A DNA stretch of 64,000 nt from Streptomyces capitiformicae (GTDB taxonomy: Bacteria; Actinomycetota; Actinomycetes; Streptomycetales; Streptomycetaceae): positions 10,485,486 through 10,549,485 of the forward strand of contig NZ_CP022161.1 in the NCBI RefSeq assembly GCF_002214185.1, given 5' to 3'. Positions 35,551 through 43,656 of the stretch are shown one piece after another; position 1 is the first letter of the stretch; the number at the start of each line of letters is the position of its first letter. The notes under the pieces are model-generated. The model saw only the letters and a program-made list of their open reading frames with translations. It was not told the origin of the DNA and searched no databases. Both the position numbers and the translations under genes were made by a program.

Positions 35551-37085
35551 GCCCCGCCTACAAGACGCCTGAGCAGGTCGAACGCTGGCACAAGCGGCAC
35601 TGCGCCCGCTGCGGACGCCACGGATGGTTCGCCGCCCGCTGGCCCGACGGCTATGTCTGCCGCACCTGCCATGACAAGGCCCTGCGCGTCCGTGGATGCT
35701 GCCCCGACTGCGGCGGAGAGCGTGTACTTCCGGGCATCCGACCTGGTGATGGGGCCCTGATCTGCCCGGACTGCGCGGACTTCATGACGTCCTACCGCTG
35801 TTCACGCTGTGGGCATGAGGGCAAACTCCACGGCGGGCGGCTCTGCACCCGCTGCACTCTCGCCGACAAGCTCGCCGAGCTCCTCGACGACGGCACCGGC
35901 CGCATCCGTCCCGAACTCGTCCCCCTGGGCGAGTTGCTGCTGACCGCGGACAGCCCGCTGTCCATCCTGACCTGGCTCTACATGCGCACAGGCAAGACCG
36001 GCTCCGCCGAGGACCTGCTGCGGCGCCTGGGCCGGGGCGAGATCGGTCTGAAGCACGAGGCGTTCCACACCCTCCAGCCCTGGCGGGCCGCTTCCCACCT
36101 GCGTGAACTCCTGATGGCCTGCGGCATCCTGCCCGCCATTGACAAACAGATCTGCCTCTTCGAGGGCTGGCTCACCGGCCGTCTCGCCTCCGTCTCCGAC
36201 CCTGAACACCGTCAGATCGTCCGTCGGTTCGCTACATGGGAGGTCCTGCCGAAACTCCGGGCCCGCGCCGACCGCCGCCCGCTTACCCCCGGCAGCCGCA
36301 AGTACGCCGCAGACCAGGTCAAGCGGGCAGCGTCCTTCCTTGAGTGGCTCGCCGACCACGACCGGACGTTCGCCACTTGCGGCCAGGTCGATATCGACCT
36401 CTGGCATGTCGAGCACAAGGAGCACGAGCGGAACACCATCCGGCCCTTCCTGCTGTGGTGCCAGAACGTCAAGCTCACCCGACGTTTTCGGCTGCCGTCA
36501 CCGCCAACTCGCCGGGCGGCCCCGCTTTCCCAGAACGAGCGCCTGGACCTGCTCGGTCAGCTCCTCACCGACGACAGCTTGCCGTTGCGCAGCCGTGTCG
36601 CCGGGATCATCGTCCTTCTCTATGCCCAACCCTGCACCAGGGTCGTCCGTCTTACCGTCGACGACGTCGTCCACGAGAACGGCCAGGTCCGGCTGCGGCT
36701 CGGCGAGCCGCCCTCCCCGGTGCCCGCGCCGTTCGCCGAGCTCCTCCTGGCCTGGATCGACAACCGCGACAACATGAACACCGGGACGAACCATGGCTCC
36801 CGCTGGATCTTCCCCGGCCGACGGGCAGGTCAGCCGCTGCATCCCTTCGCTCTCTCCGAGCTGATCAACGACATCGGTGTCCCTACGACCGCCAGCCGCA
36901 CGGCGGCGATCCGGCAACAAGTGCTGGAGATGCCCGCTCCCGTCGTCGCTGACGCCCTCGGCTACCACCAGGTCACCACGACCAAGCTCGCAGCGGAAGC
37001 CGGAGGAACCTGGAGCCGTTACGCCCCCGGGGACCCCACACGGTCACCAGCAGGCTGGACTCCTCGGGGGACTGGCGACAGCTGA
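35547..37085 (+). CDS. Second tyrosine-recombinase-like protein with N-terminal zinc ribbons
   Basis: A 512-residue protein. Four CxxC pairs in the first 110 residues (CARCGRHG, CPDCGGER, CPDCADFM, CSRCGHEG, CTRC) suggest two zinc ribbons that bind DNA. A helical core-binding domain follows (about 240-330) and then a catalytic-like domain with LLYAQPCTRVVRLTVDDV (first Arg), LGYHQVTTTKLAAEAGGTWS and a terminal RYAPGD whose Tyr may be the nucleophile. The HxxR box is not clear, so it may be a partly degenerate partner. The last 70 bp are duplicated near 37850. Confidence 0.85.
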   Translation: MSPAYKTPEQVERWHKRHCARCGRHGWFAARWPDGYVCRTCHDKALRVRGCCPDCGGERVLPGIRPGDGALICPDCADFMTSYRCSRCGHEGKLHGGRLCTRCTLADKLAELLDDGTGRIRPELVPLGELLLTADSPLSILTWLYMRTGKTGSAEDLLRRLGRGEIGLKHEAFHTLQPWRAASHLRELLMACGILPAIDKQICLFEGWLTGRLASVSDPEHRQIVRRFATWEVLPKLRARADRRPLTPGSRKYAADQVKRAASFLEWLADHDRTFATCGQVDIDLWHVEHKEHERNTIRPFLLWCQNVKLTRRFRLPSPPTRRAAPLSQNERLDLLGQLLTDDSLPLRSRVAGIIVLLYAQPCTRVVRLTVDDVVHENGQVRLRLGEPPSPVPAPFAELLLAWIDNRDNMNTGTNHGSRWIFPGRRAGQPLHPFALSELINDIGVPTTASRTAAIRQQVLEMPAPVVADALGYHQVTTTKLAAEAGGTWSRYAPGDPTRSPAGWTPRGTGDS

Positions 37086-37104
37086 ATAGGCGAGCCCACC
37101 AGTA
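37019..37104 (+). repeat. Repeat copy A: 3' end of the second recombinase gene
   Basis: About 85 bp covering the last 20 codons (YAPGDPTRSPAGWTPRGTGD) and 20 bp beyond. In the best part (37042-37104) I count 55 identities in 63 bases with copy B. It may be the element's recombination site. Confidence 0.75.
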
Positions 37105-37113
37105 GAGCGTCGG

Positions 37114-37755
37114 CTACAGATCCGCAATCCAAGGGTGTCCCGGGTGTACGCGGGCGAGTAGCTCGGCCAGGGTCTCGCGCTGAGCCGAGGTCATGTGCGG
37201 GACGGTCGCTTCGAAGTCTGTTTGATCCTTTCGGCGGGCGTGCTTGGCCTTGAACAGCAGGACCAGTTCCGGCGCCAGATACGGGATGCCGTCCTGTGTG
37301 TGATGGACGATGTCGCTGTAGGGAAGCCGGATCCTCTCATCGCGTCGGCAGATCCAGGTGTCGCCGTCGTGCGGTTCGCGGAACACGTCGAGCAGGTAGT
37401 TTCCGGTGGCCGGATCTCGAAGCCATGTCTGATGCACGGCGGCCAGCACCTCCGGTGTGGCGTCCTCCCAGATCCGGCCGCTGCCTACCGCGTCGAAGAC
37501 GTAGCCGGGGAAGCGGTGGCGGGCCTCTGGAAAGCTCCCGGCCGGAATCGCGATCTCGATGTCTCCATGAGTGCGCGTCTGCTTGCCGCGGAACAAGTCC
37601 AGCGCCCAGCCCGCGGCCACGTACCAAGGCGTGCTGATCCCGGCGAGCTGCTGCGCGACCTCTTTCGGGGTCCAGCATGATGACCACCTGGCGGGGAGGA
37701 CTTCGATCTCGTCGGGTGACAGCTCGATGCCGCCGCTGGGTAGTTGCTCGCTCAC
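37114..37755 (-). CDS. Aminoglycoside nucleotidyltransferase-like protein
   Basis: A 213-residue protein of the nucleotidyltransferase fold, similar to ANT(2'')-type adenylyltransferases. WYVAAGWALDLFRGKQTRTH is close to the usual WxVAGGWALDLxxGxxTRxHxD; the metal Asp is in GDIEIAI. YLAPELVLLFKAKHARRKDQ near 160 is a further family hallmark. Homologues modify aminoglycosides or are uncharacterised; resistance is not proven here. GTG start. It points towards the recombinase operon and is bracketed by repeats A and B, like a captured cassette. Confidence 0.8.
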   Translation of the reverse strand: MSEQLPSGGIELSPDEIEVLPARWSSCWTPKEVAQQLAGISTPWYVAAGWALDLFRGKQTRTHGDIEIAIPAGSFPEARHRFPGYVFDAVGSGRIWEDATPEVLAAVHQTWLRDPATGNYLLDVFREPHDGDTWICRRDERIRLPYSDIVHHTQDGIPYLAPELVLLFKAKHARRKDQTDFEATVPHMTSAQRETLAELLARVHPGHPWIADL

Positions 37756-37827
37756 CGAAGGAATCTATCAGCGGACTCGAACGTCCCTGGCCGTAGTCGA
37801 TGAAGGCGATGAACGAGTCCTGGAGTT

Positions 37828-37913
37828 GTACGCCGCTGGCGATCACAGCCGGTCACCAGCGGGCTGCGTTCCTCGGGGAACCGGCGACAGTTGAATACGC
37901 GAGCCCACCAGTA
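37828..37913 (+). repeat. Repeat copy B: second recombinase-3'-end sequence
   Basis: Encodes YAAGDHSRSPAGCVPRGTGD and a stop, the same tail as the recombinase in copy A, but without a recombinase gene in front. It must come from a related element or from a duplication made on integration. Confidence 0.75.
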
Positions 37914-37993
37914 TGGGACCCCGTAACGCTCCTGCTGTCACAGCTCTTTTCGGCTTCTGTTCCTGGTCTCCTGTCCTGGCGCCCCTGACGGGG

Positions 37994-38551
37994 TTACAGC
38001 TCAAACTGCAGGTCGACGATGTCCTTGAGTTCCACTTCGAGGCCGTGGGCACGGCGGCCGCCGTCACGGAAGTACACCTCACCCAACGCCTCGGCAGCGA
38101 GATCGCGGAGGTCGTCCTCGTCGACGCCTGCTTCCTGGGCTTGAAGGAGGCGGGCGGCGTGCCGGGGCGGCAGGGCCAGGGTGAGGTGACGCACGCGGGC
38201 CTGGTCGGTGCTGCCGGCGGCGGCGGTGTAGCCGAACCTCGCCTGCACATCGATCATGATGCCGCTCGTGGTGGCCGCAGCCTCCTTCGCCTTCGCCCTG
38301 ATCTGCGGCTGCCAGCGCACGCGGACCTCACGCTCCAGCCGGTCGGCGAGCTCCGGCCGGGGCCTTTTGATCTGGTTCTTCACATACCGCTCCACCGTGC
38401 GCTGGCTGATGCCGAGCAGCTCGGCCACCGGCATCGTCCGGCCGCCGTGCTTCTTGAGGAGGTAACGCATCTGCGCCCCGGCGGACTTGGGGATGGGCCG
38501 CGTGAACGCGCCCTGCACCGCCCTGTCGAGTTCTTCCCCGACCGTGACCAT
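37994..38551 (-). CDS. tpg: Telomere-capping terminal protein Tpg
   Basis: A 185-residue protein, the usual length of Tpg, which becomes covalently joined to the 5' ends of Streptomyces linear replicons and primes end patching. Sequence blocks are FTRPIPKSAGAQMRYLLKKH, the HTH VAELLGISQRTVERYVKNQI, RPRPELADRLEREVRVRWQP, ARFGYTAAAGSTDQARVR and EVYFRDGGRRAHGLEVE. The priming residue reported for TpgL is Thr114; residues 114-115 here are Ser-Thr. The ATG at 38551 matches the family start. It follows tap by 13 bp, the classical order. Confidence 0.95.
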   Translation of the reverse strand: MVTVGEELDRAVQGAFTRPIPKSAGAQMRYLLKKHGGRTMPVAELLGISQRTVERYVKNQIKRPRPELADRLEREVRVRWQPQIRAKAKEAAATTSGIMIDVQARFGYTAAAGSTDQARVRHLTLALPPRHAARLLQAQEAGVDEDDLRDLAAEALGEVYFRDGGRRAHGLEVELKDIVDLQFEL

Positions 38552-38564
38552 CGGCGTAACTCTC

Positions 38565-40436
38565 CTACTCTCCGGTGTCCTTGGCGGTGACCTCGCCGGT
38601 CTTGATGTAGCGGGCGAGGTTGGCGACATGGCCGTCGGCGCCGAGCTGTTCGAGGACGTCAGCCCCCCACAGCACGCTCTGGGTGCCCTCGTGCTTGACC
38701 ATCCCGGGCGAGACGCCGAGCCGGAACGAGCCCGGCACGGTCTTGCCGTCGGCGCCGTACGGCAGCACGTCCAGGGGGCTGGGCCCGTCGGCCGCGTACA
38801 CGGCGCAGTCGGAGAGGACCGCGACCGGGTAACGGCCGGTGGCCGCCGCCAGGGCGAGCATCTTGCGGTGCATGTTGACCCGGGCCCGGGAGATGACGGT
38901 CGCGCGGATGTCCGGGCGCCAGGTCGGGCGGGCGAGGGCGGTCCAGGCCTGCCCCGGCTTCCAGCCGCCCCCGCGTGCCTTCTCCTGCAGCTTGCCGATG
39001 CCGCCCTTCACGGTCATCTTGACCGCGTCCACCACGATCCCCAGCTCCGGATCACGGCTCTTGTAGCCGTTCATCGCCTCCAAAAACTCCTGCGGGGACA
39101 GCTTCTCCGCGACGCCGAGGTCCGCCATGGTGGCGACGTAGGCATCGCGCAGCCGCTTGTACCAGCCGTCCAGGAACCGGCCGCTCTCACGGCGCACCCA
39201 TGCCTCCAGCGGTGTGATGTCGTAGCCGAGCTCGACGGCATACGCCACGGTGGGCGTGGCGTACCAGGCCGGACCGGTCGGGCGTTCGCCGGTCGGCGTG
39301 AACGGGCTGGGCAGCAGCGCGCCGTCGAGGTCACGCCACTGCTTGCCGACCTTCACCCGGGACAGGTCGACGTGGGAGAGGTCGACCAGCCAGGAGCCGG
39401 GCACCGCCGCATCGAAGACCGGGCGGGTGACGTGCACGGGCGGCGTGGCCAGACCGACGACCGCCCCGTTGGCGGCCGCGCCGAAGGCGAGGTTCACATC
39501 CAGGCCGACCAGGTACCGCTGCATGCACTCGGCATCGGTCAGATCCCGCGCCCAGTCGTAGGCCTCCTCGAACAGCCTCTCGCCGGGCCCGCGCACGTGG
39601 AAGCGGGGCAGCTGGTCCAGGACGGGGTGCCCGTCGATCGCCTCGCACGGCGCGGGGTCCACCGGCTCGCTGCCCAGCGAGCCGGGCCGGTGCTCGCGGT
39701 GCCGCCTGCCGCTCTCGTCCGGCTCGCTCGCGCGGGTCGGCGGGCTGAGCGCGGTCATCAGCTGCAGCCCCGTCACGGCGGTGGAGCCGACCGGCGTCAT
39801 CACCCGGGCCGCGTACACCCCCAGCACCCGGGCCAGCTCCGGCGGCGGAAGCTGCGCGGCATGGCCCCAGGCGCGGCCGTCCAGGGCACGCCAGGAGGGG
39901 ATGCACAACTGCACGCACTGCCTGCGGCTGCCCTGGGCGGGGCGGTAGATCCGCGCCCACGGCCCCAGCCCGCGCTTGGTCAGCTGCCAGTCGGCACGCT
40001 CCAGCTGCCTGATGACCTTGTGTCCCTCCGGCAGCCGTCCGGCGAGCCGCTCGGAATCCGACAGGGCGGCGGGCAGCCCGTAGCGTTCACACGCGGCCTC
40101 GGTGAGCACCAGCAGCGGGTCGGCGTCCTTGCCCGAACCGTGCAGCCTCTCCGCCCCGAGCTGCGCCTCGGTGAGCGTCCACTCCACCAGCGCGGGCAGC
40201 GACTTGGCGGGCACGTCCAGGATCAGACCGCCGACGCCGTAGCCGGTCACCTGCCGCTCGGTGTCGGCGTCGAGTGTCACGACCAGCCAGAGGTGAGGCC
40301 TGCGTCGACGACTTGAGAGCCTCTGGCCTGCGGGATCTCGACTAGGGCCGGACGACTCTCTGAAACGTCTGACCTGCTGCTTCTCTGATTCGAGGTCCTC
40401 TGACCTGGCACGCCGCAACTTGATCCGGACACACAT
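38565..40436 (-). CDS. tap: Telomere-associated protein Tap
   Basis: Tap binds the 3' overhang at linear telomeres and brings in Tpg. The clear family part begins at HLWLVVTLDADTERQVTGYG and goes through ILDVPAKSLPALVEWTLTEA, GLGPWARIYRP, LQLMTALSPPTRAS, AFGAAANGAVVGLATPPVHV and PGMVKHEGTQSVLWGADVLE to the stop at 38565. That is about 580 residues; Tap proteins are longer (above 700), with a HTH domain first. Here the N-terminal 45 residues (MCVRIKLRRARSEDLESEKQ...) do not look like it. The 5' end is probably truncated or frame-broken. The start at 40436 is the best ATG, not a secure one. Confidence 0.85.
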   Translation of the reverse strand: MCVRIKLRRARSEDLESEKQQVRRFRESSGPSRDPAGQRLSSRRRRPHLWLVVTLDADTERQVTGYGVGGLILDVPAKSLPALVEWTLTEAQLGAERLHGSGKDADPLLVLTEAACERYGLPAALSDSERLAGRLPEGHKVIRQLERADWQLTKRGLGPWARIYRPAQGSRRQCVQLCIPSWRALDGRAWGHAAQLPPPELARVLGVYAARVMTPVGSTAVTGLQLMTALSPPTRASEPDESGRRHREHRPGSLGSEPVDPAPCEAIDGHPVLDQLPRFHVRGPGERLFEEAYDWARDLTDAECMQRYLVGLDVNLAFGAAANGAVVGLATPPVHVTRPVFDAAVPGSWLVDLSHVDLSRVKVGKQWRDLDGALLPSPFTPTGERPTGPAWYATPTVAYAVELGYDITPLEAWVRRESGRFLDGWYKRLRDAYVATMADLGVAEKLSPQEFLEAMNGYKSRDPELGIVVDAVKMTVKGGIGKLQEKARGGGWKPGQAWTALARPTWRPDIRATVISRARVNMHRKMLALAAATGRYPVAVLSDCAVYAADGPSPLDVLPYGADGKTVPGSFRLGVSPGMVKHEGTQSVLWGADVLEQLGADGHVANLARYIKTGEVTAKDTGE

Positions 40437-40642
40437 CAACTGCTCTCGGACGCGGTATGAAGCAGCGACCGAGAAGGCTTTCGGGGTCCTGGGCGGTATG
40501 CCGGTGGGCGGGCGAGAGCCTGTGGCCCCGCCCGACTGCCGGTGGGTGCGAGGCTTCCCACTTGGCCTTGCTTGCGGCGATGATCGGCTGAGCATGCCGA
40601 TGGCCGTAAGCGCGGCGGCCCGACGCCTGGGAGATCGTTTCA

Positions 40643-41014
40643 GTGCGAGACCTGCCTGCCCCGAGCTCGACGGGTGTCCGTATTGCTGGTGACCGCTATC
40701 AGTGGCTGGCTGCGTGGCAGGGGTGTGTCGCCGCTGTCCGGGATGCGGCGCTGCGTGCGTCCAACCCGGTGGTGGCGGTGGGCGCCGAGGTCGACGACGC
40801 GGGGAACTTGGACGATGTCGTCTTGTACCGGCAGGTGCCGCCGCACACCTACATGCAGGTCAAGTACGCCGCGGACAGCTCTACCCCGGTCAACGGTGAC
40901 TACCTGCTCAAGCTCAGCGATCGCGGCGGCCCGTCGATCCTGCGGAAGATGGCGCAAGCCTGGGAGAAGCTCACCGAGGGCGGCACTCCGGTCGATCTTG
41001 AAGCTTCCCCTTGA
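40643..41014 (+). pseudogene. N-terminal fragment of a PD-(D/E)XK-like nuclease-domain protein
   Basis: A 123-residue piece starting with GVRIAGDRYQWLAAWQGCVA, then VVAVGAEVDDAGNLDDVVLY and YMQVKYAADSSTPVNGDYLL, and KMAQAWEKLTEGGTPVDL. Asp-Asp on one strand followed by QVK on the next is the arrangement of restriction-endonuclease-like folds, as in Cap4-type dsDNA nuclease domains. Similar N-termini occur on much longer streptomycete proteins. Here the frame ends where the fucosidase gene's 3' end overlaps. Likely a truncated defence-type protein; function inferred. Confidence 0.5.
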
Positions 41015-42533
41015 TCGTGGACACCTGGAGACTGGGATCTAGAGGTTCCAGAGGAAGTAGCACCAGGTGGGAAGCAAGTAAGCCGCCGGTGGCCGCTTTC
41101 GCCTGGAGCCGCACGAAGCCGACGTTCCGGGCGGGCCATTCGACCACCTTGAGGGTCTGGTTGCCGGCCCAGGTGCCGGAGGCGACCTGGGTGAAGTTCG
41201 TGCCGTCGGTGCTGGTGGAGATGGTGTACGAGGTGATGTCCCCGTCGGTCGAGTTGGTGCGGCCCCACTGCTTGGGCAGGTACTCCAGGGTGGAGACGTT
41301 GCTCCACACCCCGCCCAGGTCGATCGTGATCGAGTGAGGCAGGGGCGAGGCCAGCCCCCACGTCGACCAGCAGAATTCGTAGCCCTTGTCGCTGAGTCCT
41401 TCGATGGCGTTGAGCGGTCCCTCACCCGCACGGTACGCGGTCGCGTAGGCGCTGACGGGCGTCACGGGGTACTGGGGGCGCGGCAGCTGGGCCGGCAGGG
41501 GCGGCCTGGAGGTGTCGGGGCTCCATGCCGCCCCGACTTCGGCGAGCCGGTTGACGATGTTGGTGTCCAGCTTGCCGTTGCGGTTGGGCGGGCAGTTGAG
41601 GATGAAGGAGGTGTACTTCGGTTCCAGGTCCGCCAGGTGGGCCAGGATCGTCTCCTTGCTCATCGGGTCCTCGGTCGCCGTGTGCGGATGCCAGAACCAG
41701 CCTCTGCTGATCGTCTGCCCCTGCGTGGCGGCGTAGGTGTTCCCGGCCGGCGCGCTGATGCCCATCGGCGCCTCGAAGTAGATCGCGTCGCCGAGCCACG
41801 GCTGCGACAGCGCACCGTGGTCGATCATGACGATGTTCGGCTGGAGCGACTTCACGAGCTCACGGACCCGCTGGTAGGAGACGGCCTGCTGGCCCATCTG
41901 CCACGCCCAACCGTCGGTGACGAACATGTCGATGGTGCCGTAGTTGGTGAGCAGCTCGGTGATCTGGCCGAGGATGAAGGTCATGTCGCTGGGCTGGATG
42001 GCATCGGTGGGTTCGAGCCCGACGTTCTTGTGCCGGCTCTCCCACGCCTCGACGCCGTAGGTGCGGTCCCATATCGAGTAGTAGAACCCGACCTTCAGCC
42101 CCTCCGCCCGGAAGGCGTCGCAGTACGCCTTCACCACGTCGTGCTTGTAGGAGCTGTTCGCGACGTTCTGGGTGCCGTAGGCGCTCGGCCACAGGGCGAA
42201 GCCGTCATGGTGCTTGGTCGTCAGGAGGCCGTAGCTCATCTTCGCCGCCGCGGCGGCGGCCGCCCACTGGGCACAGTCCACGGTCGGGGGGGCGAACTTG
42301 GCGGGGTCCTGGTTGGGGGCCGCCCACTCCTCGTTGGTGAATGTGCCCAGGCTGAAGTGGTTGAACATGCCGAACCGCATGTTCACCAGGTTTTCCAGGT
42401 TGGTCTGGGGGTCCGCGGCAGCCGCCTGCGCCAACAGGGGCGACAACGCGGGGATCACGGGAAGCGCGGTCGTGGCCACAGCGGCGCCCGCGGCACCCAG
42501 CAGCGTGCGACGGGACAGTCTTCCTGACGACAT
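40971..42533 (-). CDS. Exported alpha-L-fucosidase (GH29)
   Basis: A 520-residue protein with a Tat signal (LSRRTLLGAAGAAVATTALP), a GH29 barrel (about 45-375) and a C-terminal F5/8-type carbohydrate-binding domain. Barrel landmarks are MRFGMFNHFSLGTF, YGLLTTKHHDGFALWPS, GFYYSIWDRTYG, and TIDMFVTDGWAWQMGQ whose Asp should be the nucleophile. TSFILNCPPNRNGKLD closes the catalytic domain. It hydrolyses terminal alpha-L-fucosides outside the cell. The last 20 residues (beyond LVLLPLEPL) overlap the nuclease fragment and are probably replaced by a rearrangement. ATG at 42533 has TAGGAG upstream. Confidence 0.9.
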   Translation of the reverse strand: MSSGRLSRRTLLGAAGAAVATTALPVIPALSPLLAQAAAADPQTNLENLVNMRFGMFNHFSLGTFTNEEWAAPNQDPAKFAPPTVDCAQWAAAAAAAKMSYGLLTTKHHDGFALWPSAYGTQNVANSSYKHDVVKAYCDAFRAEGLKVGFYYSIWDRTYGVEAWESRHKNVGLEPTDAIQPSDMTFILGQITELLTNYGTIDMFVTDGWAWQMGQQAVSYQRVRELVKSLQPNIVMIDHGALSQPWLGDAIYFEAPMGISAPAGNTYAATQGQTISRGWFWHPHTATEDPMSKETILAHLADLEPKYTSFILNCPPNRNGKLDTNIVNRLAEVGAAWSPDTSRPPLPAQLPRPQYPVTPVSAYATAYRAGEGPLNAIEGLSDKGYEFCWSTWGLASPLPHSITIDLGGVWSNVSTLEYLPKQWGRTNSTDGDITSYTISTSTDGTNFTQVASGTWAGNQTLKVVEWPARNVGFVRLQAKAATGGLLASHLVLLPLEPLDPSLQVSTIKGKLQDRPECRPR

Positions 42534-42816
42534 GGGGCTTACTCCTACGTTCAGGGGATTCGGCGCCTGCATCCACGGGAAACCGCTTCGTCCGTTCGCG
42601 GGAGGGAAGCCGCACACCCCGACGACTTGGGCACGTGGGGGTCCCTTGACGGGGAGAACACACGAGTGGCGCGGTACTCCTGGGTGTCGGGTACCGGATG
42701 TTACGCATGAAGTTCGTCCATGTGACCCGTCTGTGTCAACGGGCGTGCAGGGATGAACTGCCATTCACGGGAAGTCGTTTTGCCCGTTAAAGGCAGTGAT
42801 ATTGCGATTCACCCGT

Positions 42817-42839
42817 CGCTAGACATCGCATGTCTAGCG
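42817..42839 (-). promoter_or_regulatory. 23-bp palindrome upstream of the fucosidase
   Basis: CGCTAGACAT-CGC-ATGTCTAGCG: perfect 10-bp arms, 3-bp spacer, about 285 bp before the fucosidase start. Form and size suit a dimeric repressor operator. I do not know the factor. Confidence 0.6.
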
Positions 42840-42888
42840 CCTCCATCCACCTGGGTCACCCGGAATGGACTACTGCTGTCGAAAGGTA

Positions 42889-42944
42889 TTGACGCATCCC
42901 GCTTCCCGTACTTAACGTCTGCCCGACAGTACGAACGGCGTTCG
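42889..42944 (+). promoter_or_regulatory. Promoter-operator P1 (TTGACG-N17-TTAACG, then CGAAC-N3-GTTCG)
   Basis: On the plus strand, TTGACG (42889-42894), 17 bases, TTAACG (42912-42917), and the palindrome CGAACGGCGTTCG at 42932-42944, right where a transcript would start. The same block (about 130 bp, reverse orientation) lies at 49505-49637. No gene now follows P1 on the plus strand, so its original target seems lost. Confidence 0.65.
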
Positions 42945-43351
42945 ATTTACCGGACAACTCGCCTCGGTGGACAGGGAGTCGGCCACGGAGGCTTCCTCCG
43001 GCAGAGAAACAGGAGTCGCACGAGAACAGGACGCCGAAGCGGCACAGGAGAAGAGCCACCTCACAGGCGCCGGAAGAAGCGCCAGGCCGTCTCGCCGCAC
43101 CGCGCCCACGCGCGCTCTGCCATCACCCCACAAGCCGTCACCACGAAACGCGCCGGCATCGTGTGTCAAGTCCCGCCGTCACCATGGCGAAGTGCACCGC
43201 ACGCGGGAGAGCCACCGTTACCCGGATCCAGTCGGCCCCTTTCGCGTCGTGCGACAGCCGGTCCTGTCTCTCAAACACCGAGACCGTTCAAAGGCCAGAG
43301 CGTCCCAGGCGACCCCCAGTCGCGGCTATTCGGCTCCGGCTACGCTGTTGT

Positions 43352-43431
43352 CGGCACGGCACGGCACGGCACGGCACGGCACGGCACGGCACGGCACGGC
43401 ACGGCACGGCACGGCACGGCACGGCACGGCA
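43352..43431 (+). repeat. Pentanucleotide tract (CGGCA)16
   Basis: Sixteen perfect tandem copies of CGGCA, in a 700-bp stretch (42945-43656) with no supported gene. Slippage would be expected. Not a CRISPR: no spacers. Confidence 0.95.
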
Positions 43432-43656
43432 CGGGCCGCGCCGACAGACCCTTCCCCCCGCGCATGCTGACGAGGCGCGCGCGCACGACGGCCGCTGTGG
43501 GCAGGCCCTCGTGATGTGCGCGATTCGCCCGTTGACCAGCCAGAGTTGGAGTGCGCATGCGGGCCGTCCGGGCCGGAGCGAGGGAGGGTGGAGGTCCGAC
43601 CCGCGCCGCATACGCCGACATGGGTCAGACCTCCGGCCGCTCATTGCCCGTGCGGG

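Noticed and set aside
43352..43431. CRISPR array
   Set aside because: The repeat is a 5-bp unit without spacers, and no cas genes are present.
42753..43514. Plus-strand gene driven by P1
   Set aside because: The open frames here are basic, low-complexity and partly built from the CGGCA tract, with no start signal or family match.
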